A stretch of DNA of 64,000 nt, taken from Bacteroidaceae bacterium (GTDB taxonomy: Bacteria > Bacteroidota > Bacteroidia > Bacteroidales > Bacteroidaceae). The stretch lies in NCBI GenBank assembly GCA_017557005.1, contig JAFZFZ010000073.1, positions 1 through 64,000 on the forward strand, given 5' to 3'. The notes under the pieces are model-generated. The model was not told where the DNA came from. It made no database searches and was given only the letters and a program-made list of their open reading frames with translations. Position numbers and translations under genes: made by a program. Shown here piece by piece: positions 32,164 through 41,062 of this stretch (its first letter is position 1; every line of letters begins with the position of its first letter).

Positions 32164-34917
32164 TCAACGTACTATCGCAGGTTTGAGTTCGTCAGGCGAT
32201 CCATTGGTATACATATCTACCTTAGGTCCTTCCTTGATAAATAGATCGGAAATCACTGTAGGCTCTAAATTGAGCGACGGAACAAAATCCTCACTTTGCA
32301 TATAACGTATAATAGCATGACGCATCTGACGAGCAACTGGACGGTGCTCTAAGTAGTTGGTAATATCCATTGTCGTCATCAGCAATTTACCACCCGCCAC
32401 ATTGGCTTCCACAAGCATTCCAAGTTTGCGACTGATATGCCAAGTATCGATTGGCTGTATCGGCGACTGATAATCGAGAGGAAAATCAGAGAGGTTCATC
32501 ACCTGTGCTCTATTGAGCAATTCCCACCAGTTCAGATTACTCCACTCATCCGTTGGAAAACCATGCGCAAAGAGTGGATGTGAGGTTTCAATTGCAGCAC
32601 CCGTAGTGTGAGGTGGACGCATCTTAAACCAACTTGTATTCCAAAATACGGGCAAATAATGTTGCACTACATCCTTACCATAAGTAACATCTCCTGCAGC
32701 CAAAAGCAACACTTTACCTCCTTGTTTCAATATTTCTAAAGCCTCGTCAGAAAATTCTTCAGCCACGAAAATTCCCTCTTCAGAAGGAATAATTGGATTA
32801 GAAGGATAAACCCAGAAATCCCAATGATTACGACCAACAACATGGGCATTACTATTATCGATAATCTCCACATACAATGTCAACTTAGTAGGTTGGTGGA
32901 TACCATCAAGAGAACGAGTCACAACACCTGAAGCTATATTTTTACCGATAGGCAATTGGTGTAGCGGAAGCTCTTCTACAATACATTCTTCTAATCCACT
33001 CAACATATAGCGACATGTAACATCATCAAGAGGATTGCTTCCGGCATGATAAACCTCTACTGGAACACGCAGAGTGTCAGCATTTGTATATACAAACTTA
33101 GGGAAACGGGCAAGAGGAACTATCGGAGAGCAGAACTCGCGCCACTCATCAGCAGTGCAATACCCCTTCTCACGCCAATGCACATTGAGTACGCCAACAA
33201 GCGCACTACCTTGACCGCTATAGTCATTGAGTCCAAGCAATTGGAATCCGGCATAGTCTGGAGTACGCAAGTTACGCTCGGTTTCATACTTATAGGCCAG
33301 CGTCTGCAACTTTCCGCTTGCATGGAGGAATGTCTCTGCACGCGAGGCCATACCGTTTTCAGCAAGCAGATCACCAAAGATCTCAAAATTTCTCGGCTTA
33401 TAAGCTCCCGTATATTGAGATACCTCCTTTAAGTCGGGAAAAGCACACCATTGTCCTTGCTCATGTGCTATGATGGGCGAGTTGTTGGGAACTGTATCGC
33501 GATAATTGCGAGGAAAAACAAGCGATGCATAGTAATCGTCAACAGATTGCGGCGCACGTGAACTCCACTCCAATCCGCGTCCTCCACCTTTCACATGAAA
33601 CTGACTGCCATCATCCCAAGCCCATCCACCGCCTACTGAAGCGCCACAATAGACACGTGTAGAATCATAACCCACCATCTCGCGCACCCAATCATTACAA
33701 TACTCTACCCAACGGCCTGCAGGTTCATTGCCCATGGCAAACATCACAAAAGAGGGGTGATGACCATATGCATCGATGATACGTTTCGTTTCCTCCATCA
33801 GATAGCGATCTACAGCTTGCCCGCTACGCATACGAACTCCATGATTGGGCCATGATGGGCCTTCGGGCTGAAGATACATTCCCAATCTATCGGCAGCAAC
33901 AAATGCTGCTTCAGGCGGACACCATGAATGGAAGCGCACATGGTTAAGACCATACTCTTTACATTTTTCAAACACTCGCATCCATGATGCCACATCAGTA
34001 GGCGGATAACCAGTTTCGGGGAAACAACAGTTCTCTAATGTTCCACGGAACCAGATAGGCTGGTCGTTCAGATAGAATTGTCGTCCCTCTATACGAATAT
34101 CACGAATACCAAAGGTTACCTCAACAGACGTACCTTGATAATCCACAGTACGTGTATAAAGAATAGGATTGAATTCACTCCAACGACATGTATCACCATT
34201 CAGCGGCAATTCGTAATGAGCCTCATTCACCTCAATACGTACCACCCCACCCTTTACATCAGGCACGGCACGCACCCTACTTATCACAGGTGCAGAACGC
34301 AGTTCAATCGCTCCTATAACACCATTCCAGTTTCCTTGAGTCTGGTCAGTAACGCTATGTGAATCTTGCCCCACGCACACATTCTCTATTCCATTATAAA
34401 TACGCAGTTCAATCACATTATCTTCACCATACTTCACATATTCACTTACATCATATTGATGCGGAGTACTGAGCGACATCTGATGGCCTACTTCCTGTCC
34501 ATTGACATAAAGTTCTGTCTCAATATGCGGGCGCTCCAAGAACAACGTAACAGGACGTCCCTCCCAACCATTAGGAACATGCACCTTTTTGCTATACCAA
34601 GCATTTCCAACATAATATTTATCTGGAGTTAGGAAGAAGGGAAACTTCAGATTACCTTCATTACGGTAAGCAGCCAACTGAGGACTATAGTAGTAAGACG
34701 AATCATAGGTAGAACCGGTCCAACGTGTAGACAAGCTGACATCATGCCCTTTCCCATTCGTCAGCATCGATCCAGGCAATTCAATGCAATCATTGTATAT
34801 TGGTTCATCACCCATGGCAAACTGCCATTCACCTGTGAGATCAATTGTTGTGCGATTACACGACACCATTACAAGGAGTACACACCACAACACAAAAGAG
34901 ATTTTCTTATTTTTCAT
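32164..34917 (-). CDS. Glycoside hydrolase family 2 lipoprotein
   Basis: A 917-residue exported enzyme. Lipobox signal (VMVSC, Cys20), then the GH2 sugar-binding domain (NAWYSKKVHVPNGWEGRPV, about 105-125), an immunoglobulin-like domain, and the catalytic barrel starting around DIRIEGRQFYLNDQPIWFRG. The general acid/base is likely the Glu of FAMGNEP; a nucleophile candidate is the Glu in PIIAHEQGQW. The C-terminal third (about 690-900) is an additional domain resembling a glutamine-amidotransferase-like fold (GGKVLLLAAGD). Substrate (beta-galactoside, glucuronide or mannoside) cannot be read from the sequence. The start at 34917 leaves a short leader after the promoter box at 34937-34944; ATG at 34929 is less likely. 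Its outer-membrane or periplasmic location follows from the lipobox. Confidence 0.88.
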   Translation of the reverse strand: MKNKKISFVLWCVLLVMVSCNRTTIDLTGEWQFAMGDEPIYNDCIELPGSMLTNGKGHDVSLSTRWTGSTYDSSYYYSPQLAAYRNEGNLKFPFFLTPDKYYVGNAWYSKKVHVPNGWEGRPVTLFLERPHIETELYVNGQEVGHQMSLSTPHQYDVSEYVKYGEDNVIELRIYNGIENVCVGQDSHSVTDQTQGNWNGVIGAIELRSAPVISRVRAVPDVKGGVVRIEVNEAHYELPLNGDTCRWSEFNPILYTRTVDYQGTSVEVTFGIRDIRIEGRQFYLNDQPIWFRGTLENCCFPETGYPPTDVASWMRVFEKCKEYGLNHVRFHSWCPPEAAFVAADRLGMYLQPEGPSWPNHGVRMRSGQAVDRYLMEETKRIIDAYGHHPSFVMFAMGNEPAGRWVEYCNDWVREMVGYDSTRVYCGASVGGGWAWDDGSQFHVKGGGRGLEWSSRAPQSVDDYYASLVFPRNYRDTVPNNSPIIAHEQGQWCAFPDLKEVSQYTGAYKPRNFEIFGDLLAENGMASRAETFLHASGKLQTLAYKYETERNLRTPDYAGFQLLGLNDYSGQGSALVGVLNVHWREKGYCTADEWREFCSPIVPLARFPKFVYTNADTLRVPVEVYHAGSNPLDDVTCRYMLSGLEECIVEELPLHQLPIGKNIASGVVTRSLDGIHQPTKLTLYVEIIDNSNAHVVGRNHWDFWVYPSNPIIPSEEGIFVAEEFSDEALEILKQGGKVLLLAAGDVTYGKDVVQHYLPVFWNTSWFKMRPPHTTGAAIETSHPLFAHGFPTDEWSNLNWWELLNRAQVMNLSDFPLDYQSPIQPIDTWHISRKLGMLVEANVAGGKLLMTTMDITNYLEHRPVARQMRHAIIRYMQSEDFVPSLNLEPTVISDLFIKEGPKVDMYTNGSPDELKPAIVR

Positions 34918-34936
34918 GGATTCAAACATTTACTGA

Positions 34937-34944
34937 CAAAGATA
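34937..34944 (-). promoter_or_regulatory. Putative -7 box of the GH2 gene
   Basis: TATCTTTG on the minus strand, 19 nt before the ATG at 34917. Confidence 0.6.
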
Positions 34945-35030
34945 ATGAAAGACGAGAAAAATGCCAAATTTATTTAAGCATTTGACTTCAGCCCCTTCGA
35001 TATTTATCTTCGGGCGTCGACCGAAAGGTT

Positions 35031-35098
35031 CCGAGGCGCAACCTATCTTCTACAGTAAAGAGACCATAGGCAGAGAAAAAAATCAAATAAATTTGATT
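35031..35098. repeat. Diverged copy of the repeat seen at 62706/62861
   Basis: CCGAGGCGCAACCTATCT at 35031-35048 matches the right end of the 55-bp repeats near 62760 and 62915. AATCAAATAAATTTGATT at 35081-35098 is a comparable palindromic core. It lies just upstream of the PhoH-like promoter. Confidence 0.45.
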
Positions 35099-35115
35099 AT
35101 TCCCTCAGCATACAC

Positions 35116-35123
35116 TAATTTTG
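35116..35123 (+). promoter_or_regulatory. Putative -7 box of the PhoH-like/purC operon
   Basis: TAATTTTG, 18 nt before the ATG at 35142. Confidence 0.6.
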
Positions 35124-35141
35124 CATAGAAAATTAAGATTG

Positions 35142-36107
35142 ATGATAGAAAAACATATTGTATTAGAAGAAATAGATTCCGCACTCTTCTATGGTGCTAA
35201 CAATGCCAACCTACAGATGATTAAGGCATTGTTCCCTAAGTTGCGTATCATGGCACGTGGTAATGTTATTCGTGCTATGGGCGATGATGAGGTTTTGAAC
35301 ACCTTTGAGAACTACGTAAAGCAACTCGAAGAGCATGGTTCGCGCTATAATTCATTGAAGGAGGAGGTGTTGCTCGATATTTTCAATGGAAACCGTCCCA
35401 TGGTTGAGCGCGAAGGCGACGTCATCGTATTCTCCATCACAGGGCGCCCCATCACACCACGTACAGAAAATCAGCTACATTTGGTGAAGAGCTACCGCGA
35501 GAATGACATGGTGTTTGCCGTAGGTCCTGCCGGTTCTGGAAAGACCTACACCGCCATCGCACTTGCCGTACGTGCACTGAAAAACAAGGAGGTAAAGAAA
35601 CTCATCCTTTGCCGCCCTGCTGTAGAAGCTGGCGAGAAACTTGGTTTCCTTCCTGGCGACATGAAGGAAAAAATTGATCCTTACTTGCAACCCTTATACG
35701 ACGCACTCGAAGACATGATTCCTCCACAGAAGTTGAAGGAATACATGGAGCTGGGCATCATACAGATTGCACCGCTCGCCTTCATGCGTGGTCGTACACT
35801 GAACGACGCTGTTGTCATCCTCGACGAGGCACAGAACACCACCATACCGCAGCTCAAGATGTTCCTCACTCGTATGGGTATGAACACAAAAATGATTGTA
35901 ACAGGCGACCTTACGCAAATCGACCTCCCTTCATCGGTACGCAGCGGACTCTCACATGCTATGCACCTGCTACGTGGCATTAAGGGCATCGGCATCGTAG
36001 AACTCAACAAGAAGGACATCGTACGCCACAAGCTTGTAACACGCATTGTAGAGGCGTATGAGAAGGAAAAAGAAAACTTTCCTCCAGCCCCTACAAAGGA
36101 AGGGTGA
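35142..36107 (+). CDS. PhoH-like ATPase (YbeZ type)
   Basis: A 321-residue cytoplasmic P-loop protein. An N-terminal KH-like region is followed by a Walker A (GPAGSGKTYTAIALAV, about 130-145), a Walker B with VILDEAQN and a helicase-like VTGDLTQIDLP. The length and motifs fit PhoH/YbeZ, an ATPase linked to RNA metabolism and ribosome maturation with YbeY in other bacteria. I start at 35142 because the earlier ATG overlaps the promoter box. purC follows after 60 nt in the same direction, an arrangement common in Bacteroidetes. Confidence 0.9.
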   Translation: MIEKHIVLEEIDSALFYGANNANLQMIKALFPKLRIMARGNVIRAMGDDEVLNTFENYVKQLEEHGSRYNSLKEEVLLDIFNGNRPMVEREGDVIVFSITGRPITPRTENQLHLVKSYRENDMVFAVGPAGSGKTYTAIALAVRALKNKEVKKLILCRPAVEAGEKLGFLPGDMKEKIDPYLQPLYDALEDMIPPQKLKEYMELGIIQIAPLAFMRGRTLNDAVVILDEAQNTTIPQLKMFLTRMGMNTKMIVTGDLTQIDLPSSVRSGLSHAMHLLRGIKGIGIVELNKKDIVRHKLVTRIVEAYEKEKENFPPAPTKEG

Positions 36108-36167
36108 CCACCTCGGTCGTATAATTCGAATTTATAAATCAAAAATCATAACTTAAAATTAAGTAAC

Positions 36168-37106
36168 ATGGCATTAACAGCAACTGATTTCAACTTCCCC
36201 GGTCAGAAGGGAGTGTATCACGGCAAGGTACGTGATGTGTACAACATGGGCGACAAGCTTGTGATGGTAGCCACCGACCGCATCTCTGCGTTCGACGTAG
36301 TATTACCCAAGGGCATCCCTTTCAAGGGTCAGATGCTCAACCAGATTGCGGCAAAGTTCCTCGATGCTACTACTGACATTTGCCCCAACTGGAAGCTCGC
36401 TACTCCCGACCCTATGGTTACCGTAGGTGTAATGTGTGAGGGATTCCCCGTGGAGATGATCGTACGCGGCTACCTTTGTGGCTCTGCATGGCGCGCTTAT
36501 AAGAGCGGTGTGCGAGAGATCTGTGGTGTAAAACTCCCCGAGGGCATGCGCGAGAACGAGCGTTTCCCCGAACCCATCATCACTCCCACTACAAAGGCTG
36601 AGATTGGTGAGCACGACGCAGATATCTCTAAGGAAGAAATCTTGGCAAAGGGCCTCGCTACTCCTGAAGAGTATGCATTGCTTGAGCAGTATACACTTGC
36701 TCTCTTCAAGCGCGGTACCGAGATGGCCGCTGAACGTGGTCTTATCCTTGTAGACACTAAGTACGAGTTTGGTAAGCACAACGGTACCATCTACCTCATG
36801 GACGAGATTCATACTCCCGACAGCAGCCGCTACTTCTATAGTGAGGGCTACCAGGAGCGCTTCGAAAAGGGTGAGCCTCAGAAGCAGCTCTCAAAAGAGT
36901 TTGTACGAGAGTGGCTCATGAGCAATGGTTTCCAAGGTCAGGAGGGTCAGCAGGTGCCCGAGATGACCGACGAGATCGTTACCGGAATCAGCGAACGCTA
37001 CATCGAACTTTATGAGCACATTACTGGTGAGACCTTTGTGAAGGAGAACACCGAGGACATCGCAGCACGTATCGAGAAGAACGTGACTGAGTGGCTCACA
37101 AAATAA
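36168..37106 (+). CDS. purC: Phosphoribosylaminoimidazole-succinocarboxamide synthase (SAICAR synthetase)
   Basis: A 312-residue enzyme that joins CAIR and aspartate with ATP in step 7 of de novo purine synthesis. The N-terminal [36 protein letters not shown] segment, [23 protein letters not shown] and [12 protein letters not shown] are diagnostic. The 312-residue length is that of the long PurC type (yeast Ade1 and Bacteroidetes). It is the second gene after the PhoH-like ATPase and ends at a strong terminator. The purM gene lies 25 kb further on, so purine genes are scattered. Confidence 0.95.
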   Translation: MALTATDFNFPGQKGVYHGKVRDVYNMGDKLVMVATDRISAFDVVLPKGIPFKGQMLNQIAAKFLDATTDICPNWKLATPDPMVTVGVMCEGFPVEMIVRGYLCGSAWRAYKSGVREICGVKLPEGMRENERFPEPIITPTTKAEIGEHDADISKEEILAKGLATPEEYALLEQYTLALFKRGTEMAAERGLILVDTKYEFGKHNGTIYLMDEIHTPDSSRYFYSEGYQERFEKGEPQKQLSKEFVREWLMSNGFQGQEGQQVPEMTDEIVTGISERYIELYEHITGETFVKENTEDIAARIEKNVTEWLTK

Positions 37107-37164
37107 TCAACACTCATTTATTCTTTATTTCAATTAGATATATTGACTAAACATGAGTTAAAGG

Positions 37165-37192
37165 TAAAGGGCAACCCCAAGGTTGCCCTTTA
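37165..37192 (+). terminator. Rho-independent terminator after purC
   Basis: TAAAGGGCAACC pairs perfectly with GGTTGCCCTTTA, followed by TCTTTT. Confidence 0.85.
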
Positions 37193-37346
37193 TCTTTTAA
37201 GTTATCATCATAAGCATTCATGTATTTTGCTTATCTGATAGAAATACAAAAGCAAATCACAAATGACTAAAGCCTTAGAATCTATCGTTTTTAGTTTGTT
37301 TGATGTTTTTTATATCCCTCGTTACTTCTTTTATAAATTGAATTTG

Positions 37347-37354
37347 TACTTTTG
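37347..37354 (+). promoter_or_regulatory. Putative -7 box of the secreted phosphatase-fold gene
   Basis: TACTTTTG, 21 nt before the ATG at 37376. 37193-37346 is AT-rich with no other feature seen. Confidence 0.55.
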
Positions 37355-37375
37355 CAAACAAGTAAACTTCATACA

Positions 37376-38209
37376 ATGAAAAAGATACTGACAATATTTG
37401 TATTCGCACTGACGATATGCGATGCAGTAGTGGCTAAGGCGCCCAAAGAACTAAAGGTTATTTCGTTTAACATCCGTACAATAGCACGTGATGGTGACAA
37501 CAACTGGGAGAATCGCCGACATGCGACGCGCAATATGCTGAATATGCATAACCCCGACCTCTTCGGTTTGCAAGAGGCCATGAAGCCGCACTTGAAATAT
37601 ATTGATAAATTCTTCCCACAGTATAAGCGTGTAGGTGTAGGACGTGACGATGGCAAGAAGGCTGGTGAGACAATGGCAATCTACTATAACACCGAACGTT
37701 TTGAATTGCTTGATAGCGGCACATTCTGGCTGAGTGAGACTCCGAATAAGGTAACGATGGGTTGGGATGCAGCATGTTTCCGCACGGTAACTTGGGTACA
37801 AGTGCGCGATAAGGAGAGTCGAAAAAAAATATACTACTTCAATACTCACCTCGATCATAGAGGACGTGTAGCGCAGACGGAATCAATCAAACTGATTACT
37901 GAAAAGATTAGAGAGATTGCCGGACCAAGAGCTACCGTGATATTGGGTGGAGACTTCAATGTATTGCCCGAAGATACTATCCTTGCTCCCTTGCATGAGT
38001 TTATGCGCGAAGCACGCACCACAGCATCGGTAGCCGACGAGAAGGGTACTTTCAATGCGTTTGGCCGACAGAAGGAGCTACGCATATTAGACCATATGTT
38101 TTATCGTGGACGAAAAGTCACATGCAAAGAGTATCGAATATTGGATGGTGACTATGGTGCTCCATTTATATCGGATCACTATCCTGTGGAGATTATACTT
38201 ACATTCTGA
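37376..38209 (+). CDS. Secreted endonuclease/exonuclease/phosphatase family protein
   Basis: A 277-residue protein with signal peptide (MKKILTIFVFALTICDAVVA). The EEP fold motifs are in place: ISFNIR (Asn), GLQEA (catalytic Glu), FNTHLDH (His), ILGGDFNVLPED (Asp/Asn pair) and ISDHYPVE (final His). Such exported proteins may be nucleases, phosphodiesterases or phosphatases of inositol phosphates or sphingomyelin; the substrate is not evident. It is a single-gene unit with its own promoter, and a large hairpin at 38363-38410 lies downstream. Confidence 0.88.
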   Translation: MKKILTIFVFALTICDAVVAKAPKELKVISFNIRTIARDGDNNWENRRHATRNMLNMHNPDLFGLQEAMKPHLKYIDKFFPQYKRVGVGRDDGKKAGETMAIYYNTERFELLDSGTFWLSETPNKVTMGWDAACFRTVTWVQVRDKESRKKIYYFNTHLDHRGRVAQTESIKLITEKIREIAGPRATVILGGDFNVLPEDTILAPLHEFMREARTTASVADEKGTFNAFGRQKELRILDHMFYRGRKVTCKEYRILDGDYGAPFISDHYPVEIILTF

Positions 38210-38362
38210 GTATAACTATTCATTACAACAACCCGCTTCGATAAATCAAGTAACAAAGTTATATTTTTAACAGTTATTCAGCAGTTTAGATACAATATCT
38301 CCCAAAACAGGTTAGACAACATTTAATGTAGTATTGTACACAAGTCCACGAGCGACATCTAA

Positions 38363-38410
38363 AAATCGGGCGCCGCATGTACATAGATTATTGTACGCGT
38401 CGCCCGATTT
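38363..38410. terminator. Bidirectional terminator
   Basis: AAATCGGGCG and CGCCCGATTT bracket a further GTAC/GTAC inner pairing. T-rich flanks lie on both sides, between convergent genes. Confidence 0.75.
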
Positions 38411-38443
38411 AATTTATAAGTACTGTGACTTAATCTTAGCTTT

Positions 38444-39907
38444 TCATATCAGGTTATTTTTCGGTGCATTCTCCAACACTGCAACAAGGTGTTTCCACCA
38501 AAGTTCTACAGTGGGGATAAGCAAACGCTCGTCAGGTGAGTGCACACCGCGCATTGTAGGACCAAACGAAATCATATCCAAATGAGGATATTTCTCCAAG
38601 AAGAGTCCGCACTCAAGACCAGCATGGATAGCCTTTACCTTGGGCTCCTTACCGAAGAGTTGCATATATGTATCCTTAGCCACCTGCAGAATCTCAGATT
38701 TAGAATTAGGCTTCCAACCGGGATAACCTTCCCCTACCTCTACGGCAGCGCCAGCAAGTTCAAACACTGCACGCACAGAATCGGCTACATCTTTCTTCCC
38801 TGAAGCAGAAGAGCTGCGCTGCGAGAGTACAATCTTCACTTCGCCATCGGCCATACGAACAGAGGCAAGATTGCTTGATGTCTCCACTAATCCAGGCACA
38901 TCATTGCTCATAGCAAACACGCCATTGAATACTCCGTGCAAAGCACGCAGAAGGTTGGCCATAGTTGTTTTATCCATTGCTGTAGCTACAGCATCGGTAG
39001 ACTCCATGGTAAATTGTGCCTTTGTCTCGATGGCTGCATACTCAGCCTCTACCTCAGCAGCAAAGACATTGAAGTCAACGCGTACACTCTCCTTGTCTTT
39101 CCAAGGTACTGCACAGATAGCCATCGCTTCACGAGGAATTGCGTTATGCTTGTTTCCGCCCTCTATGTAAGAAAGATAGAGATCGTACTTCTCAGCTGCA
39201 GTGCAGAGGAAGCGATTGAGCACCTTATTGGCATTGGCGTGTCCCTTATTGATATCGTCACCACTATGTCCACCAAGGAGATTGTTCACTACTACCTTGA
39301 ATGCAAAGTAACCTTCGGGGACAGTAACCTCACCATACTTAAAGGTAGCATCAGTACGCACACCACCAGCACAGCCGATGAAGATCTCACCCTCATCCTC
39401 TGAGTCGAGGTTTAGCAAGATATCGCCATTCATAAAGCCGCTTTGCATAGCCATAGCACCGGTCAGACCAGTCTCCTCATCGACAGTAAACACACACTCG
39501 ATGGGACCATGCTTGATGGTATCATCAGTGAGTACAGCAAGCGCAGCAGCTACACCGATACCATTGTCAGCACCAAGTGTCGTGCCATTAGCCTTAAGCC
39601 AATCGCCGTCAATGACGAAGCGGATGGGATCCGTCATGAAATCGTGATTCACACCTTTATTGCTCTCGCACACCATGTCCATGTGCGACTGCAGGATAAT
39701 AGCTTTACGATCCTCCATGCCCGGAGTCGCAGGCTTGCTGATAACAACGTTGCCAGCCTCATCCACCTTCGTTTCCAAGCCGCGAGACTCACCGAAGTTT
39801 TTCAAAAAAGCTGTCATCTTCTCCTCATGCTTTGAAGGATGAGGAATACCGCAAATTTCTTCAAAATAGCCAAACAGAGTTGACGGTTTCAAGTTTTCAG
39901 TTTTCAT
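38444..39907 (-). CDS. pepD: Aminoacyl-histidine dipeptidase (PepD, M20 family)
   Basis: A 487-residue cytosolic zinc peptidase that splits Xaa-His and other dipeptides. It shows the PepD arrangement: QSHMDMVCE (His/Asp zinc ligands, about 73-82), GTTLGADNGIG (bridging Asp), TVDEETGLTGA (catalytic Glu-Glu), and NLDSEDEGE. The lid domain contains GGHSGDDI and the C-terminal His region (ECGLF, SFGPTMRGVHSPDE). Length and motifs fit closely. Its promoter box at 40007-40015 faces, and overlaps, the promoter of the rightward genes. Confidence 0.95.
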   Translation of the reverse strand: MKTENLKPSTLFGYFEEICGIPHPSKHEEKMTAFLKNFGESRGLETKVDEAGNVVISKPATPGMEDRKAIILQSHMDMVCESNKGVNHDFMTDPIRFVIDGDWLKANGTTLGADNGIGVAAALAVLTDDTIKHGPIECVFTVDEETGLTGAMAMQSGFMNGDILLNLDSEDEGEIFIGCAGGVRTDATFKYGEVTVPEGYFAFKVVVNNLLGGHSGDDINKGHANANKVLNRFLCTAAEKYDLYLSYIEGGNKHNAIPREAMAICAVPWKDKESVRVDFNVFAAEVEAEYAAIETKAQFTMESTDAVATAMDKTTMANLLRALHGVFNGVFAMSNDVPGLVETSSNLASVRMADGEVKIVLSQRSSSASGKKDVADSVRAVFELAGAAVEVGEGYPGWKPNSKSEILQVAKDTYMQLFGKEPKVKAIHAGLECGLFLEKYPHLDMISFGPTMRGVHSPDERLLIPTVELWWKHLVAVLENAPKNNLI

Positions 39908-39987
39908 TTTCTACCTATTTAATTGTTTATATTCTTAAAAAAAGCAAAAGTTACATGTCGCACGAAGCGATATTCACTCGTTTGTTG

Positions 39988-39996
39988 TATCTTTGC
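39988..39996 (+). promoter_or_regulatory. Putative -7 box, rightward
   Basis: TATCTTTGC, about 92 nt before the ATG at 40089 (24 nt before a possible earlier ATG at 40020). Confidence 0.6.
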
Positions 39997-40006
39997 AGTC
40001 AAATTT

Positions 40007-40015
40007 GCAAAGATA
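40007..40015 (-). promoter_or_regulatory. Putative -7 box of pepD, leftward
   Basis: The same TATCTTTGC on the minus strand, giving a leader of about 90 nt before pepD. With the rightward box it forms an inverted repeat, so the two promoters overlap head-on. Confidence 0.55.
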
Positions 40016-40088
40016 TGGCATGTCCATTGTAGATAAAACAAATATATCCGTTGACTTGCTCAATCTTTGCAACCGCAAAAATAAGAAA

Positions 40089-40304
40089 ATGGTACGTTTA
40101 TTCCTAATTTCTCTGCTAATAATTGCAATCTGCATGCTATTGATGAGTGTTACCATACTCATCAAGAAGGGAGGACGCTTCCCCAACACTCATGTATGTG
40201 GAAACAAACACTTGAGAAAACGAGGCATCACCAGTGCTCAGACACAAGACAAGCAAGCGCAACGCGAGAACAAAATGGCAGTAAAGGAAAGCATCAGACA
40301 TTAA
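40089..40304 (+). CDS. Small conserved-looking single-span membrane protein
   Basis: A 71-residue protein with one N-terminal hydrophobic span (LFLISLLIIAICMLLMSVTIL) and a basic tail containing GGRFPNTHVCGN and RGITSAQTQDKQA, a pattern I associate with small unnamed Bacteroidales proteins. The function is unknown. The ATG at 40089 places the span at the very N-terminus; an upstream ATG at 40020 in the same frame would add 23 residues. It is followed by the OmpH/Skp-like gene after 59 nt. Confidence 0.65.
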   Translation: MVRLFLISLLIIAICMLLMSVTILIKKGGRFPNTHVCGNKHLRKRGITSAQTQDKQAQRENKMAVKESIRH

Positions 40305-40363
40305 ATGCTAAAAAACGAGAAGAACAAAAGAACAAAATAAAATAATAAAAGCATACACAAACA

Positions 40364-40963
40364 ATGAAAACTATCAAAACTATTGCAACCACACTTTGCG
40401 CATCAGCCTTGATGCTGACATTCACACAATGCAACCAGGTATCACAACAGACTCCCGTAGAGACTCAAACCGTATGTTGCGACACCACACCCGCAATCAA
40501 AATTGCTTATGTTGACATCGACACTTTGCTTGTTAACTATAAGCTTTGGATTGAACTCAACGAGGAGATGATTCGCAAGGAGGAAAATATCCGTGCTACA
40601 CTTAATGAAAAAGCAAAGAGCCTACAGGCTGACTACGAGGAGTTTGAACGTAAACTCAACAACAACGCATTTGCCACACGCGAGCGTGCCGAGTCAGAGC
40701 AGAACCGAATCCTCAAGAAGAGCAAGGATTTGGAAGAATTGCAAGAGCGTTTGGGCAACGAGCTCGCAATAGAAAGTAACAAGAACAACATCCTTTTCCG
40801 TGATTCTATCAATGCTTATATCAAAGCCTATAACAAGGAAAAGGGTTACAACGTTATTCTCAGCCGTATCGGTGACAACATTCTATACATCGATAACGAA
40901 ATGAACATCACCCACGAAATTATCGAGGGTCTGAACGCTCGCTACAACGCGAACAAGAAATAA
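40364..40963 (+). CDS. OmpH/Skp-like periplasmic chaperone lipoprotein
   Basis: A 199-residue protein with a signal peptide ending near TQC (possible lipid Cys23), then KIAYVDIDTLLVNYKLW, the opening of Skp/OmpH proteins. A long charged coiled-coil region follows (about 70-145), and a short C-terminal beta part (GYNVILSRIGDNILYID). Skp-type chaperones carry unfolded outer-membrane proteins through the periplasm. Length fits. A hairpin with T's (40987-41015) follows. Confidence 0.85.
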   Translation: MKTIKTIATTLCASALMLTFTQCNQVSQQTPVETQTVCCDTTPAIKIAYVDIDTLLVNYKLWIELNEEMIRKEENIRATLNEKAKSLQADYEEFERKLNNNAFATRERAESEQNRILKKSKDLEELQERLGNELAIESNKNNILFRDSINAYIKAYNKEKGYNVILSRIGDNILYIDNEMNITHEIIEGLNARYNANKK

Positions 40964-40986
40964 AAAGAATCAACTCAACAAATAGG

Positions 40987-41015
40987 TCTCTGAGGTTATC
41001 CGCCTCGGAGATTTT
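40987..41015 (+). terminator. Terminator after the OmpH-like gene
   Basis: TCTCTGAGG pairs with CCTCGGAGA (one G-U), followed by TTTT. Confidence 0.7.
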
Positions 41016-41062
41016 CATGGATGTCAGAAATGACACCCAACACATAATAATCAACAACAATC

